Source: Clostridium sp. CAG:762 (lineage in GTDB: Bacteria > Bacillota_I > Bacilli_A > RF39 > UBA660). From it: 5,841 bases of DNA. The notes below the pieces were generated by a model. The model worked only from the letters and a program-made list of their open reading frames with translations. It had not been told where the DNA came from and did not search any database. The stretch is taken from assembly GCA_000432575.1 (NCBI GenBank), contig HF996782.1, positions 1 through 5,841 on the forward strand, read 5' to 3'. Shown here in pieces: positions 1 through 5,764 of this stretch. The number at the start of each line of letters is the position of its first letter. The stretch's first letter is position 1. A program made the translations under genes and the position numbers.

Positions 1-51
1 AATGCTGCGAACAATATACTAGATAAGGGAATAGAATTATTACTTGTCTAA
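1..51 (+). CDS. tnpB: C-terminal end of an IS200/IS605-type TnpB nuclease (5' part outside window)
   Basis: Frame 1 is open from the window edge and reads NAANNILDKGIELLLV before a TAA at 49-51. This matches the usual tail of TnpB/OrfB proteins: the last RuvC-like motif is normally an Asp followed by x-N-A-x-x-N-I, then a short helix of the type L-x-x-G-L-x-L-L and a stop within about ten residues. The RuvC Asp itself would lie just left of base 1. TnpB is the RNA-guided endonuclease carried by IS200/IS605/IS607 elements; it uses an omega RNA transcribed through the end of its own gene and the element's right end. Only 16 residues are visible, so the family call rests on a short but characteristic motif and on the hairpin that follows. 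A chance match or a decayed copy cannot be excluded. Confidence 0.6.
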   Translation, partial: NAANNILDKGIELLLV

Positions 52-65
52 TTAAATTATATATA

Positions 66-80
66 GGATAGGAACTATCC
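66..80 (+). ncRNA. candidate 3' hairpin of an omega RNA / right-end stem-loop
   Basis: GGATAG (66-71), loop GAA (72-74) and CTATCC (75-80) form a perfect 6-bp stem, the only GC-containing hairpin in this stretch, 14 bases after the tnpB stop. It is followed by AAGTTTATGTCTC, which from memory resembles the segment after the hairpin in clostridial TnpB-associated right ends. If this is an omega RNA scaffold, the guide would be the roughly 16-20 bases just past the element end, inside the flanking ATPase remnant. The hairpin is seen directly; the omega RNA role is inference from position. Confidence 0.4.
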
Positions 81-99
81 AAGTTTATGTCTCTTTACA

Positions 100-118
100 T
101 TAATAATGGTATTATTAA
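100..118. repeat. 8-bp palindrome at the junction between the element and the ATPase remnant
   Basis: TTAATAAT (100-107), spacer GGT (108-110) and ATTATTAA (111-118) are exact reverse complements. The repeat ends one base before the ATG at 119. It is purely A/T in the arms, so part of the symmetry may be compositional, but its position between the omega-RNA-like hairpin and the first recognisable foreign coding sequence makes it a candidate terminal hairpin of the element or a target-site feature. Confidence 0.4.
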
Positions 119-466
119 ATGGAGAAAATTCTAATAGTGATATTAGAAACATGCGATTTTAAATCGTGTGAGGTTCACAACGTTGTTTATAATGAACTTT
201 TACAAAGAGGATATGATGTATATATAGGAAAAACTAAAGATGGAGAAGTAGATTTTATTGCAACTAAAGATAATATCAAGGAATATTACCAAGTAGCATA
301 TTTGCTTGCAAATGATGATGTTATAGAAAGAGAATTTGGAGCATTTAAATCAATAGATGATAATTATCCAAGATATGTTCTTTCTCTTGATAAAATGGAT
401 TTTTCACGAAATGGTATTATTCACAAAAACATTATTGATTGGTTATTAGAAAATAATAATATATAA
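119..466 (+). pseudogene. C-terminal fragment of a DUF4143-type AAA family ATP-binding protein
   Basis: The 115 residues match the C-terminal part of the large family of ATP-binding proteins with an N-terminal AAA domain and a C-terminal DUF4143 (restriction-endonuclease-like) domain. Diagnostic stretches are VVYNELLQRGYDVYIGK (about 22-38), EVDFIATKD (43-51), the YYQVAYLLAND run (56-66), VIEREFGAF (68-76), YPRYVLSLD (83-91) and FSRNGIIHKNIIDWLL (95-110). Full members are roughly 400 residues with a Walker A/B module; all of that is missing here. No Shine-Dalgarno precedes the ATG, and in-frame stops lie immediately upstream. In frame 1, bases 133-156 read SDIRNMRF, which resembles the family segment just N-terminal of the retained part (T/S-D-x-G-L-R-N-A-R-L-N-F), so the gene seems to have frame-shifted at about 157. 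The first 20 or so residues are therefore probably not native. The cellular role of these ATPases is not established. I am confident of the family, less so that the fragment is fully dead. Confidence 0.75.
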
Positions 467-531
467 AGCCTAATTTTGCTTGAAAATTAAAATAATTGGT
501 AGAATACACTTCCTAAACGATTTACTCAATT

Positions 532-564
532 AAAGATTAGTTTATGGATAACTAGTCTTTTTTT
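532..564 (+). terminator. intrinsic terminator separating the accessory region from the rlmN operon
   Basis: AAAGATTAGTT (532-542) pairs with AACTAGTCTTT (550-560) as an 11-bp stem with one T-G wobble and a 7-base loop TATGGAT. T561-T564 extend the T run at the end of the 3' arm (558-564, seven T). The run of T on the + side and the lack of one on the other side indicate rightward termination. It lies 65 bases after the ATPase remnant and would shield the rlmN operon from mobile-element transcription. Confidence 0.8.
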
Positions 565-587
565 ATGTAAGAAATAATTTTGGTATG

Positions 588-628
588 TAAATTTTATATT
601 TTTTCTTTAAATTTTATGTTTTTTTTCT
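588..628. repeat. 20-bp tandem duplication with phased T tracts upstream of the rlmN promoter
   Basis: The unit TAAATTTTATATTTTTTCT (588-606) recurs at 608-628 as the same string with one A-to-G change and two additional T residues. The copies abut with a period of about 20 bases, so two A/T tracts and two T runs recur at nearly two helical turns. This ends eight bases before the extended -10, so it could act as an UP-element-like or intrinsically curved sequence. The function is inference; the duplication is seen directly. Confidence 0.6.
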
Positions 629-635
629 AATTAAA

Positions 636-644
636 TGTTATAAT
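636..644 (+). promoter_or_regulatory. extended -10 promoter of the rlmN operon
   Basis: TGTTATAAT at 636-644 is a perfect TGn-TATAAT extended -10 for the housekeeping sigma factor. No good -35 is present at 16-18 bases upstream (ATGTTT at 616-621 is the best), which is typical of extended -10 promoters. Transcription would start near 651, giving a leader of about 20 bases that is too short for a riboswitch or T-box. Confidence 0.7.
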
Positions 645-657
645 AATAATTAGTAAT

Positions 658-664
658 AGGTGAT
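658..664 (+). promoter_or_regulatory. Shine-Dalgarno site of rlmN
   Basis: AGGTGAT matches the anti-Shine-Dalgarno end of 16S rRNA over seven bases and is 8 bases from the ATG at 673. It confirms the rlmN start. Confidence 0.85.
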
Positions 665-672
665 ATAATAAT

Positions 673-1698
673 ATGAATATTTATGGAATAGAGTTTGAAA
701 AATTAGAAAAATATTTTGTTGATAATAATATTTCAAAATTTAGGGCTACTCAAGTATTTGAGTGGTTATATAAAAAAAGAGTAGATAATTTAAATGAGAT
801 GACTAATTTAGGTAAGGAAACGATTGATAAATTACAAAGTGATTTTAGTTTTGATAAGTTAAAGTTATTAGAGGTACAAAGTGATAAATTAGTTAAGAAG
901 TTTTTGTTTGAATTAAATGATGGACAGAAAATAGAATCGGTTTTAATGTATCATGATTATGGTAATAGCATTTGTATTTCTTCGCAAGTGGGTTGTAACA
1001 TGGGATGTGCTTTTTGTCAAAGTGGAAGGTTAAAAAAAGTAAGGAATTTAGCTACACATGAAATGGTATTACAGATATTAGAAGTAGAAAAGATTACTGG
1101 GATAAGAATTAGTCATGTTGTTATTATGGGAATTGGAGAACCATTTGATAATTATGATAATGTAATGAGTTTTATTAGAATAATTAATTCTAATAAGGGT
1201 ATTAGTATTGGTGCAAGGCATATAACGGTTTCTACTTGTGGAATTGTACCTAAGATAGAACAGTTTAGTAAAGAGAATTTACAGGTTAATTTGGCTATTT
1301 CTTTACATGCGGCGAATGATGAATTAAGAAATAAGCTTATGCCTATTAATAAAGTTTATAATATTTCTAAGTTAATTGATAGTTTGAAGAAATATTTAGA
1401 TAATAATAATAGAAGAGTTACTTTTGAATATATATTATTAAGTGGTATTAATGATTCTTTAGAAGATGCTATGGAACTTGCTAATTTATTAAAAGGAATG
1501 AATGCATATGTAAATTTAATTCCATATAATGAAACTGATAATATTTCATTTAGAAGAACAAAAAATGAGCAAATTATGAGATTTTATGATATACTTAAGA
1601 AAAGTAAGATTAATGTTACTGTTAGACGGGAGTTTGGTAGTAAGGTTGATGCAGCCTGTGGACAATTGAGGGCTAATTATAGTAAAGGTAAGGAATGA
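673..1698 (+). CDS. rlmN: dual-specificity 23S rRNA (A2503-C2) / tRNA (A37-C2) methyltransferase RlmN
   Basis: This is a cytoplasmic radical-SAM enzyme that methylates C2 of A2503 in 23S rRNA and A37 in some tRNAs. The 341 residues are a normal family length. The N-terminal RNA-binding helical part contains FRATQVFEWLY (23-33). The [4Fe-4S] motif is CX3CX2C at C108, C112 and C115. The mechanistic cysteine pair is present: C101 in CISSQVGC (E. coli C118) and C329 in DAACGQL (E. coli C355). E88 has the same 13-residue spacing to C101 as E. coli E105. MGIGEPFDN (about 151-159) is the GEP SAM-binding motif, and SLHAANDELRNKLMPIN follows. The residues after the cluster are QSGRLKKVRNL rather than the usual STxxGxxRNL form, with unchanged spacing. 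The AGGTGAT site and the family-typical N-terminus support the start. It is the first gene of the operon. Cfr is less likely given the synteny with prpC. Confidence 0.92.
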   Translation: MNIYGIEFEKLEKYFVDNNISKFRATQVFEWLYKKRVDNLNEMTNLGKETIDKLQSDFSFDKLKLLEVQSDKLVKKFLFELNDGQKIESVLMYHDYGNSICISSQVGCNMGCAFCQSGRLKKVRNLATHEMVLQILEVEKITGIRISHVVIMGIGEPFDNYDNVMSFIRIINSNKGISIGARHITVSTCGIVPKIEQFSKENLQVNLAISLHAANDELRNKLMPINKVYNISKLIDSLKKYLDNNNRRVTFEYILLSGINDSLEDAMELANLLKGMNAYVNLIPYNETDNISFRRTKNEQIMRFYDILKKSKINVTVRREFGSKVDAACGQLRANYSKGKE

Positions 1699-1702
1699 GA
1701 AT

Positions 1703-2443
1703 ATGAAGACATTTTATTTAACTGATGCAGGAAAGATTAGGACACATAATGAAGATAGTGTAATCATTTTACATAATGATAATAATGAGTATATTATGGC
1801 TGTTGCTGATGGTATGGGAGGACATAAAGCAGGAGAGGTGGCTTCTTCAATAGCAACGGAACATATAAAGAAATCTTTTAATAAATTAAAAACAATGGGT
1901 AGTAAAGAGGAAGCAATAGAATGGATTAGAAGTATTGTAACTGAAATTAATAATAAAATATTTGATTACACAAAAAAGCATGACGAAAGTAAAGGGATGG
2001 GTACTACTTTAGTTTTAGCAATTAGAACTAATGATTATATTTTATTTGGTAATATTGGTGATAGTTCCGGTTTTGTTATTAAGAATGATAAAATGGTTAA
2101 AGTAACGAAAGATCATACTTTAGTAAATTTACTTGTATCAACAGGAGAACTCACGGAAGAGGAGGCTAAGTATCATCCTAGAAAGAATGTTTTAATGAGA
2201 GCTCTTGGAGCTAATAATCCAATTGAAGCAGATATTTTTGATGTTGATACTTCTGTAAAAGGCATTTTTCTTTGTAGTGATGGGCTTACTAATATGATAA
2301 CTAACGAACAAATAGAAAAAGTTTTAAATGGTAAATTAGATATTGAAGAAAAGGTAGTTAGGCTAATTAGAAAAAGTAATAGTCGAGGCGGAACTGATAA
2401 TATATCTATTGCATATATGCAAACAGAAAGTGGTGATTTTTAA
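1703..2443 (+). CDS. prpC: PP2C-family serine/threonine protein phosphatase PrpC (Stp1-like)
   Basis: This soluble metal-dependent phosphatase removes phosphate from PrkC and its substrates. At 246 residues it is the normal size for the bacterial stand-alone PP2C. Motifs are in order: RTHNED with E17/D18 (13-18), VADGMGGHKAGEVAS with metal-binding D36 and G37 (34-48), GMGTTL (98-103), GNIGDSS with D120 (116-122), KDHTLV (136-141), LMRALG (164-169), LCSDGL with D193 (190-195) and GGTDNIS with D232 (229-235). The metal-ligand aspartates are all present, so it should be active. The GDS motif is followed by S-G rather than the more common R-A/R-C, a minor variation. It starts 4 bases after the rlmN TGA; its ribosome site AAGGA (1690-1694) lies inside the last rlmN codons. 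Its TAA overlaps the prkC ATG by one base, which suggests coupled translation of the phosphatase and its kinase. Confidence 0.95.
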   Translation: MKTFYLTDAGKIRTHNEDSVIILHNDNNEYIMAVADGMGGHKAGEVASSIATEHIKKSFNKLKTMGSKEEAIEWIRSIVTEINNKIFDYTKKHDESKGMGTTLVLAIRTNDYILFGNIGDSSGFVIKNDKMVKVTKDHTLVNLLVSTGELTEEEAKYHPRKNVLMRALGANNPIEADIFDVDTSVKGIFLCSDGLTNMITNEQIEKVLNGKLDIEEKVVRLIRKSNSRGGTDNISIAYMQTESGDF

Positions 2444-4191
2444 TGTTAGTAAAGGGGCAAAAGATTAATGATCGCTACGAGATTATTAAATCGATTGGTG
2501 AAGGTGGAATGGCTAATGTTTATTTAGCTAATGATACTATTTTAAATAGAAAAGTAGCAATTAAGGTGTTGCGTGGTGATTTATCTGGTGATGAGAAATT
2601 TATTCGTAGATTTCAAAGAGAAGCTTTGTCAGTATCTAATTTATCACATCCTAATATTGTTGAAGTATATGATGTAGGTGAGGAAGAGGGAAATCATTAT
2701 ATCGTAATGGAATATGTTGAGGGTAAGACTTTAAAGCAATTAGTTCAAAAACGTGGAGCATTAACTATTCCTGAAGTAATTGATATTATGAAGCAATTAA
2801 CTGATGGGCTTGCTCATGCTCATGATGCTTATATTATTCATAGAGATATTAAACCTCAAAATATTTTAATTCTTGATAATGGTCTTTTAAAAATAACTGA
2901 TTTTGGGATAGCCGTGGCAATGAATGCAACTTCTTTAACGCAAACTAATTCAGTTATGGGTAGTGTTCATTATTTACCCCCTGAACTAGCTAATGGAAAG
3001 GGGCCTACGATTAAGAGTGATATATATTCAGTAGGTATTTTGATGTATGAACTTTTAACGGGAGAGGTGCCATTTAAGGGTGATAATGCTGTTGAGATAG
3101 CACTTAAACATATGAAGGAGAAAATACCTAGTGTTAGAAAAATAAATCCGGTTATTCCTCAAAGTGTTGAAAACATTATTTTAAAAGCAACAGCAAAGAA
3201 TCCAAGAAATAGATATAATGATGTTAGAGAGATGTATAATGATTTAGATACTTGTTTGAGTAGAGAAAATGAAAAGAGATATGTTTATCCGTATCCAGAA
3301 ACTGATTTAGAAGATACTTTAGTTTTAAAAGAATTACCTAAAGAAAAAGAGATAAAGAAAGATAAAACGGTAACTGATTTAGATGAGGAGATTAATGATA
3401 TGTCTAGTGTAGATAAGAAAAAGAAAAAAAATAACAAATTATTATATATTTTATTATCTATTTTTGGATTGCTTGTAATAACTTTTGGTTTTGTTTTTGT
3501 TATTTTACCTAGTCTAACTGCGGTGCCTGATGTTAAAATACCTGATGTATCTGGTTTAACTGTTGTTAAAGCGGAAGAAAAACTTAAAAAAGAAGGTTTC
3601 TTAATTTCAGTTGATACTAAGATGGAAACTAGTGATACGATTGCTGAAGGTAAGGTTATTGGGACATCTCCTGGAGTGGGAAGAACTGTTAAAAAAGGGA
3701 CTACTATAACTATTATTGAATCTGCTGGTACTAGTAATTATATAGTAGAAAATTTAGTAGGTAAGAATTATTTAGAAGTTAAAGGGGTTTTAGAAAAAGT
3801 TAATGAATTATATGTTTTGGTAGAAAGAAAGACTGTTGATAATGTTGATGAATATAGAGATAAGGCAGATATTATTATAGAACAAAATCCTAAAGAAGGA
3901 ACTAAGTTAGTAAAGGGAGATACGATAACATTATATATTCCTGATATTGTGGAGACATATCCAGATATGATTGCAGAGGGTTATACTTTAGCGGATGCTG
4001 AAGCTTTTGCGGAAAAATATGGTATTAAGTTAAGTATTACTTATGAGGAAACAGAAATGAAACCTGAGGGTACTATACTTAGTCAGGGTAAGCCTGCGGG
4101 ATATACAATCGTAAAAGGAACTACTTTAAAGTTAACTGTTGCTAAATCTATTAGTGTAGATCCAATAGAACCTTTATTACCACAGGAGTAG
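2443..4191 (+). CDS. prkC: membrane PASTA-domain serine/threonine protein kinase PrkC (StkP/PknB-like)
   Basis: This is a single-pass membrane kinase that senses cell-wall fragments or lipid II outside and phosphorylates cytoplasmic proteins. The kinase domain is about 12-272: glycine loop GEGGMANV (19-26), K41 in VAIKVL, E60 of helix C, catalytic loop HRDIKPQN with D135 (133-140), DFG (153-155), GSVHYLPPE (173-181). The activation loop offers T163, S164, T166 and T168, aligning with the autophosphorylation sites of B. subtilis PrkC. An acidic/lysine-rich linker (273-324) and a basic run (K325-K329) precede one transmembrane helix (about 333-355). The outside part has three PASTA repeats (about 362-427, 432-500, 503-568) and a short tail. 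With 582 residues it is shorter than B. subtilis PrkC, lacking its last Ig-like domain. The start shares one base with the prpC stop; GGTGAT (2432-2437) is the ribosome site. Confidence 0.96.
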   Translation: MLVKGQKINDRYEIIKSIGEGGMANVYLANDTILNRKVAIKVLRGDLSGDEKFIRRFQREALSVSNLSHPNIVEVYDVGEEEGNHYIVMEYVEGKTLKQLVQKRGALTIPEVIDIMKQLTDGLAHAHDAYIIHRDIKPQNILILDNGLLKITDFGIAVAMNATSLTQTNSVMGSVHYLPPELANGKGPTIKSDIYSVGILMYELLTGEVPFKGDNAVEIALKHMKEKIPSVRKINPVIPQSVENIILKATAKNPRNRYNDVREMYNDLDTCLSRENEKRYVYPYPETDLEDTLVLKELPKEKEIKKDKTVTDLDEEINDMSSVDKKKKKNNKLLYILLSIFGLLVITFGFVFVILPSLTAVPDVKIPDVSGLTVVKAEEKLKKEGFLISVDTKMETSDTIAEGKVIGTSPGVGRTVKKGTTITIIESAGTSNYIVENLVGKNYLEVKGVLEKVNELYVLVERKTVDNVDEYRDKADIIIEQNPKEGTKLVKGDTITLYIPDIVETYPDMIAEGYTLADAEAFAEKYGIKLSITYEETEMKPEGTILSQGKPAGYTIVKGTTLKLTVAKSISVDPIEPLLPQE

Positions 4192-4192
4192 T

Positions 4193-5023
4193 ATGGAAGG
4201 TAAAATAGTTAAGAATATTAGTAATGATTATGTAGTACTTGCTAATAATGTTGAATATATATGTAAAGCAAGAGGTAAATTTAGATTAAATAATATTATT
4301 CCTTTAGTAGGAGATAATGTTATCTTTGATGAAGTTAATAAGTTTATAATAGATATTAAAAAAAGAGATAATGTTTTATTAAGGCCTCCTGTTAGTAATG
4401 TTGATCAGGCTATAATTGTAGTAAGTGTTAAGGAACCTATATTTAATACTAATTTACTCGATAAGATGTTAACTATTATAAGTTATAATAATATTAAGCC
4501 AATTATTTGTTTGAGTAAGTTAGATTTACTTAATGAAAAAGAATTAGATGAAATTAATAAATATATTAATTATTATTCTAGTTTAGGATATATTGTTGTT
4601 TTAAATCATGATAAAGATAAATTAAGAGAGATAATTAGTAATAAGGTTTCAGTTTTAACTGGGCAAAGTGGAGCAGGGAAATCTAGTTTATTAAATTATT
4701 TAGATTCTAGTTTAAAATTGAAGACTGATAGTATATCACATGCTTTAGGTAGAGGGAAGCATACTACTAGATGTGTATCATTATATAAAATATATGATGG
4801 TTTTATCGTGGATACACCAGGATTTTCTTCTTTAACATTTGATGGTATGTCTAAAATAGATATTAGGGATAATATGCAAGAGATGTTTGATAATTTAGAA
4901 TATTGTAAGTATAGAGATTGTATGCATATAAAAGAAGATGGATGTAAGGTTAAAGAAAAAGTTAATAATAAAGAGATTCTTTTAAGTAGATATGAGAATT
5001 ATAAGAATTTTATAGAGAAATAG
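4193..5023 (+). CDS. rsgA: ribosome small-subunit biogenesis GTPase RsgA (YloQ/CpgA)
   Basis: This circularly permuted GTPase checks late maturation of the 30S subunit. An N-terminal OB-fold (about 1-62, with GDNVIFD at 40-46) leads into RPPVSNVDQ (64-72). The G motifs come in permuted order: G4 as LSKLD (107-111), G1 as GQSGAGKSS (157-165), G2 region GRGKHTTR (186-193), G3 as DTPGF (207-211). The C-terminal zinc-binding element is complete: C238, C243, H245 and C251 (C-x4-C-x-H-x5-C). At 276 residues it is slightly short, as in other low-GC Gram-positives. The ATG follows the prkC TAG by one base; AGGAG (4184-4188) inside the last prkC codons is the ribosome site, with a tight 4-base spacing. 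In B. subtilis the orthologue is a substrate of PrkC, which fits this linkage. No residue essential for GTP binding appears lost. Confidence 0.95.
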   Translation: MEGKIVKNISNDYVVLANNVEYICKARGKFRLNNIIPLVGDNVIFDEVNKFIIDIKKRDNVLLRPPVSNVDQAIIVVSVKEPIFNTNLLDKMLTIISYNNIKPIICLSKLDLLNEKELDEINKYINYYSSLGYIVVLNHDKDKLREIISNKVSVLTGQSGAGKSSLLNYLDSSLKLKTDSISHALGRGKHTTRCVSLYKIYDGFIVDTPGFSSLTFDGMSKIDIRDNMQEMFDNLEYCKYRDCMHIKEDGCKVKEKVNNKEILLSRYENYKNFIEK

Positions 5024-5027
5024 GTGG
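5021..5027 (+). promoter_or_regulatory. Shine-Dalgarno site that fixes the rpe start at GTG 5033
   Basis: TAGGTGG contains the rsgA TAG stop (5021-5023) and a strong AGGTGG core. It is 5 bases from the GTG at 5033. The other in-frame GTG at 5024 lies inside the site and has no ribosome site of its own, so it is an unlikely start. Confidence 0.75.
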
Positions 5028-5032
5028 TTTTA

Positions 5033-5653
5033 GTGAAGTTATCAATATCATTATTATCTATTAAGAATAGATTAGAATTTATAAAAAAGATAAATGATTA
5101 TGATATAGATTATATTCATATAGATGTAATGGATAATACTTTTACTAATAATGTTGCTTATTCAATAGAAGAGATTAATGAGATAAATAAGATTAGTAAT
5201 AAGAAGTTAGATATTCATTTAATGGTTAATGATCCTATTAAATATATTAATAGTTTTAATAATATGAATATAGAATATATAATATTTCATGTAGAAATAG
5301 ATAAAGATATAAATAATTTAATTAATACAGTACATGGTATGGGATATAAATGTGGATTAGCTATTAATCCAAATACTAATATTGATGTTTTAGAACAATA
5401 TATTAATAATATAGATTTAATATTGGTTATGAGTGTTATGCCAGGTTATGGAGGACAATTATTTATAAATAGTATTTATAATAAATTAGAATTTTTAAGA
5501 AATAAATATAAGAATATAACTATATCAGTTGATGGTGGTATAAATCAAGATAATATATATAAACTTAGTTCTTTAGTAGATATGGTAGTAATTGGTAGTT
5601 ATTTAAGTACTGAGACAAAGGAAAAGATTGATATGATTAAAAATATAAAGTAA
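5033..5653 (+). CDS. rpe: ribulose-phosphate 3-epimerase
   Basis: This cytoplasmic TIM-barrel enzyme interconverts D-ribulose 5-phosphate and D-xylulose 5-phosphate in the pentose phosphate pathway. I start it at GTG 5033 (206 residues, N-terminus MKLSISLLS), which matches the family start M-K-I-x-x-S-I-L-S and follows a good ribosome site; an in-frame GTG at 5024 would add three residues. The metal/catalytic set is intact: H29 and D31 in HIDVMD (29-34), H62 in HLM (62-64) and D167 in VDGGI (166-170). S6, M33 and M64 of the active site are also present. Other family motifs are GLAINPNT (108-115), the loop VMPGYGGQLF (135-144) and VVIGSYL (185-191). The usual DGxFVPN after HIDVM is here DNTFTNN, a divergence at a loop next to the active site. 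It is the last gene of the operon and the most A/T-rich of the set by eye. Confidence 0.93.
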   Translation: MKLSISLLSIKNRLEFIKKINDYDIDYIHIDVMDNTFTNNVAYSIEEINEINKISNKKLDIHLMVNDPIKYINSFNNMNIEYIIFHVEIDKDINNLINTVHGMGYKCGLAINPNTNIDVLEQYINNIDLILVMSVMPGYGGQLFINSIYNKLEFLRNKYKNITISVDGGINQDNIYKLSSLVDMVVIGSYLSTETKEKIDMIKNIK

Positions 5654-5695
5654 TTGTTTCTTTTTACTTTATATTTTAATGTATATAGTTTTTTT
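5640..5695 (+). terminator. inverted repeat overlapping the rpe stop codon, probable terminator
   Basis: AAAATATAAAGTAA (5640-5653) and TTACTTTATATTTT (5664-5677) are perfect 14-base reverse complements with a 10-base loop. The left arm contains the last rpe codons and its TAA stop. The stem has a single G-C pair but ends in a T-rich arm, and a run of seven T follows at 5689-5695. Such a long perfect repeat is not expected by composition alone. The arms are flanked by A on one side and T on the other, so it could work in both directions. Confidence 0.55.
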
Positions 5696-5742
5696 AAGGT
5701 AAAAAATTGTAAATAATAAAAAAATATTGTATTATTTTAAAA

Positions 5743-5764
5743 TATATGATATATTTATCATATA
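5743..5764. repeat. 9-bp dyad upstream of the next gene, possible operator
   Basis: TATATGATA (5743-5751) and TATCATATA (5756-5764) are perfect inverted repeats with a 4-base spacer. The dyad overlaps the candidate -35 hexamer of the downstream promoter, a position used by repressors, but no regulator family is recognisable from it. Confidence 0.4.

Larger units (their letters stand above)
1..118 (+). mobile_element. right end of an IS200/IS605-like element (partial, boundary approximate)
   Basis: The end of a TnpB-like frame (stop at 49-51) is followed within 70 bases by two palindromes, at 66-80 and 100-118. Recognisable sequence of an unrelated gene (a DUF4143 ATPase) starts right after them. 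Subterminal hairpins just beyond tnpB are the hallmark of IS200/IS605 right ends, which have no terminal inverted repeats and make no target duplication, so the exact end cannot be read from one side. The true boundary probably lies between about 95 and 120. Whether the element also carries a TnpA transposase is outside the window. Confidence 0.5.
651..5653 (+). other. rlmN-prpC-prkC-rsgA-rpe operon
   Basis: Five co-directional genes are packed with gaps of 4, -1, 1 and 9 bases, and no promoter or terminator is visible between them. The extended -10 at 636-644 stands in front and a 14-bp inverted repeat closes the 3' end. The order equals the B. subtilis yloN-yloR block, so coexpression of translation-quality factors with the PrkC/PrpC signalling pair is conserved here. 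The usual upstream partners (fmt, rsmB) are absent from the window; a mobile-element end and a broken gene stand in that place. Confidence 0.85.

Noticed and set aside
87..134. Short frame 3 peptide starting at ATG 87
   Set aside because: Only 15 codons, no ribosome site, and it crosses the mobile-element/remnant junction.
119..466. Functional small standalone protein
   Set aside because: No Shine-Dalgarno, no AAA domain, N-terminal 20 residues unlike the family while the shifted frame resembles it; better read as a remnant.
471..489. TAATTTT/AAAATTA hairpin after the ATPase remnant
   Set aside because: Seven A/T pairs only and no T run behind it; the terminator at 532-564 is far better.
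565..672. Riboswitch or T-box leader before rlmN
   Set aside because: The promoter at 636-644 leaves a leader of about 20 bases, and no specifier or antiterminator element is visible.
1696..1698. TGA read as tryptophan (mollicute code)
   Set aside because: RlmN ends at its normal C-terminus at this TGA, Trp is written TGG in rlmN, prpC and the ATPase remnant, and prpC starts right behind.
4511..4525. G4 motif SKLD of RsgA as a defective NKxD
   Set aside because: Position 1 of this motif varies among N, T and S in RsgA proteins, including low-GC Gram-positives; K109 and D111 are kept.
5690..5710. T run followed by A run as a second terminator
   Set aside because: Low-complexity A/T pairing with no defined stem; explained by composition.
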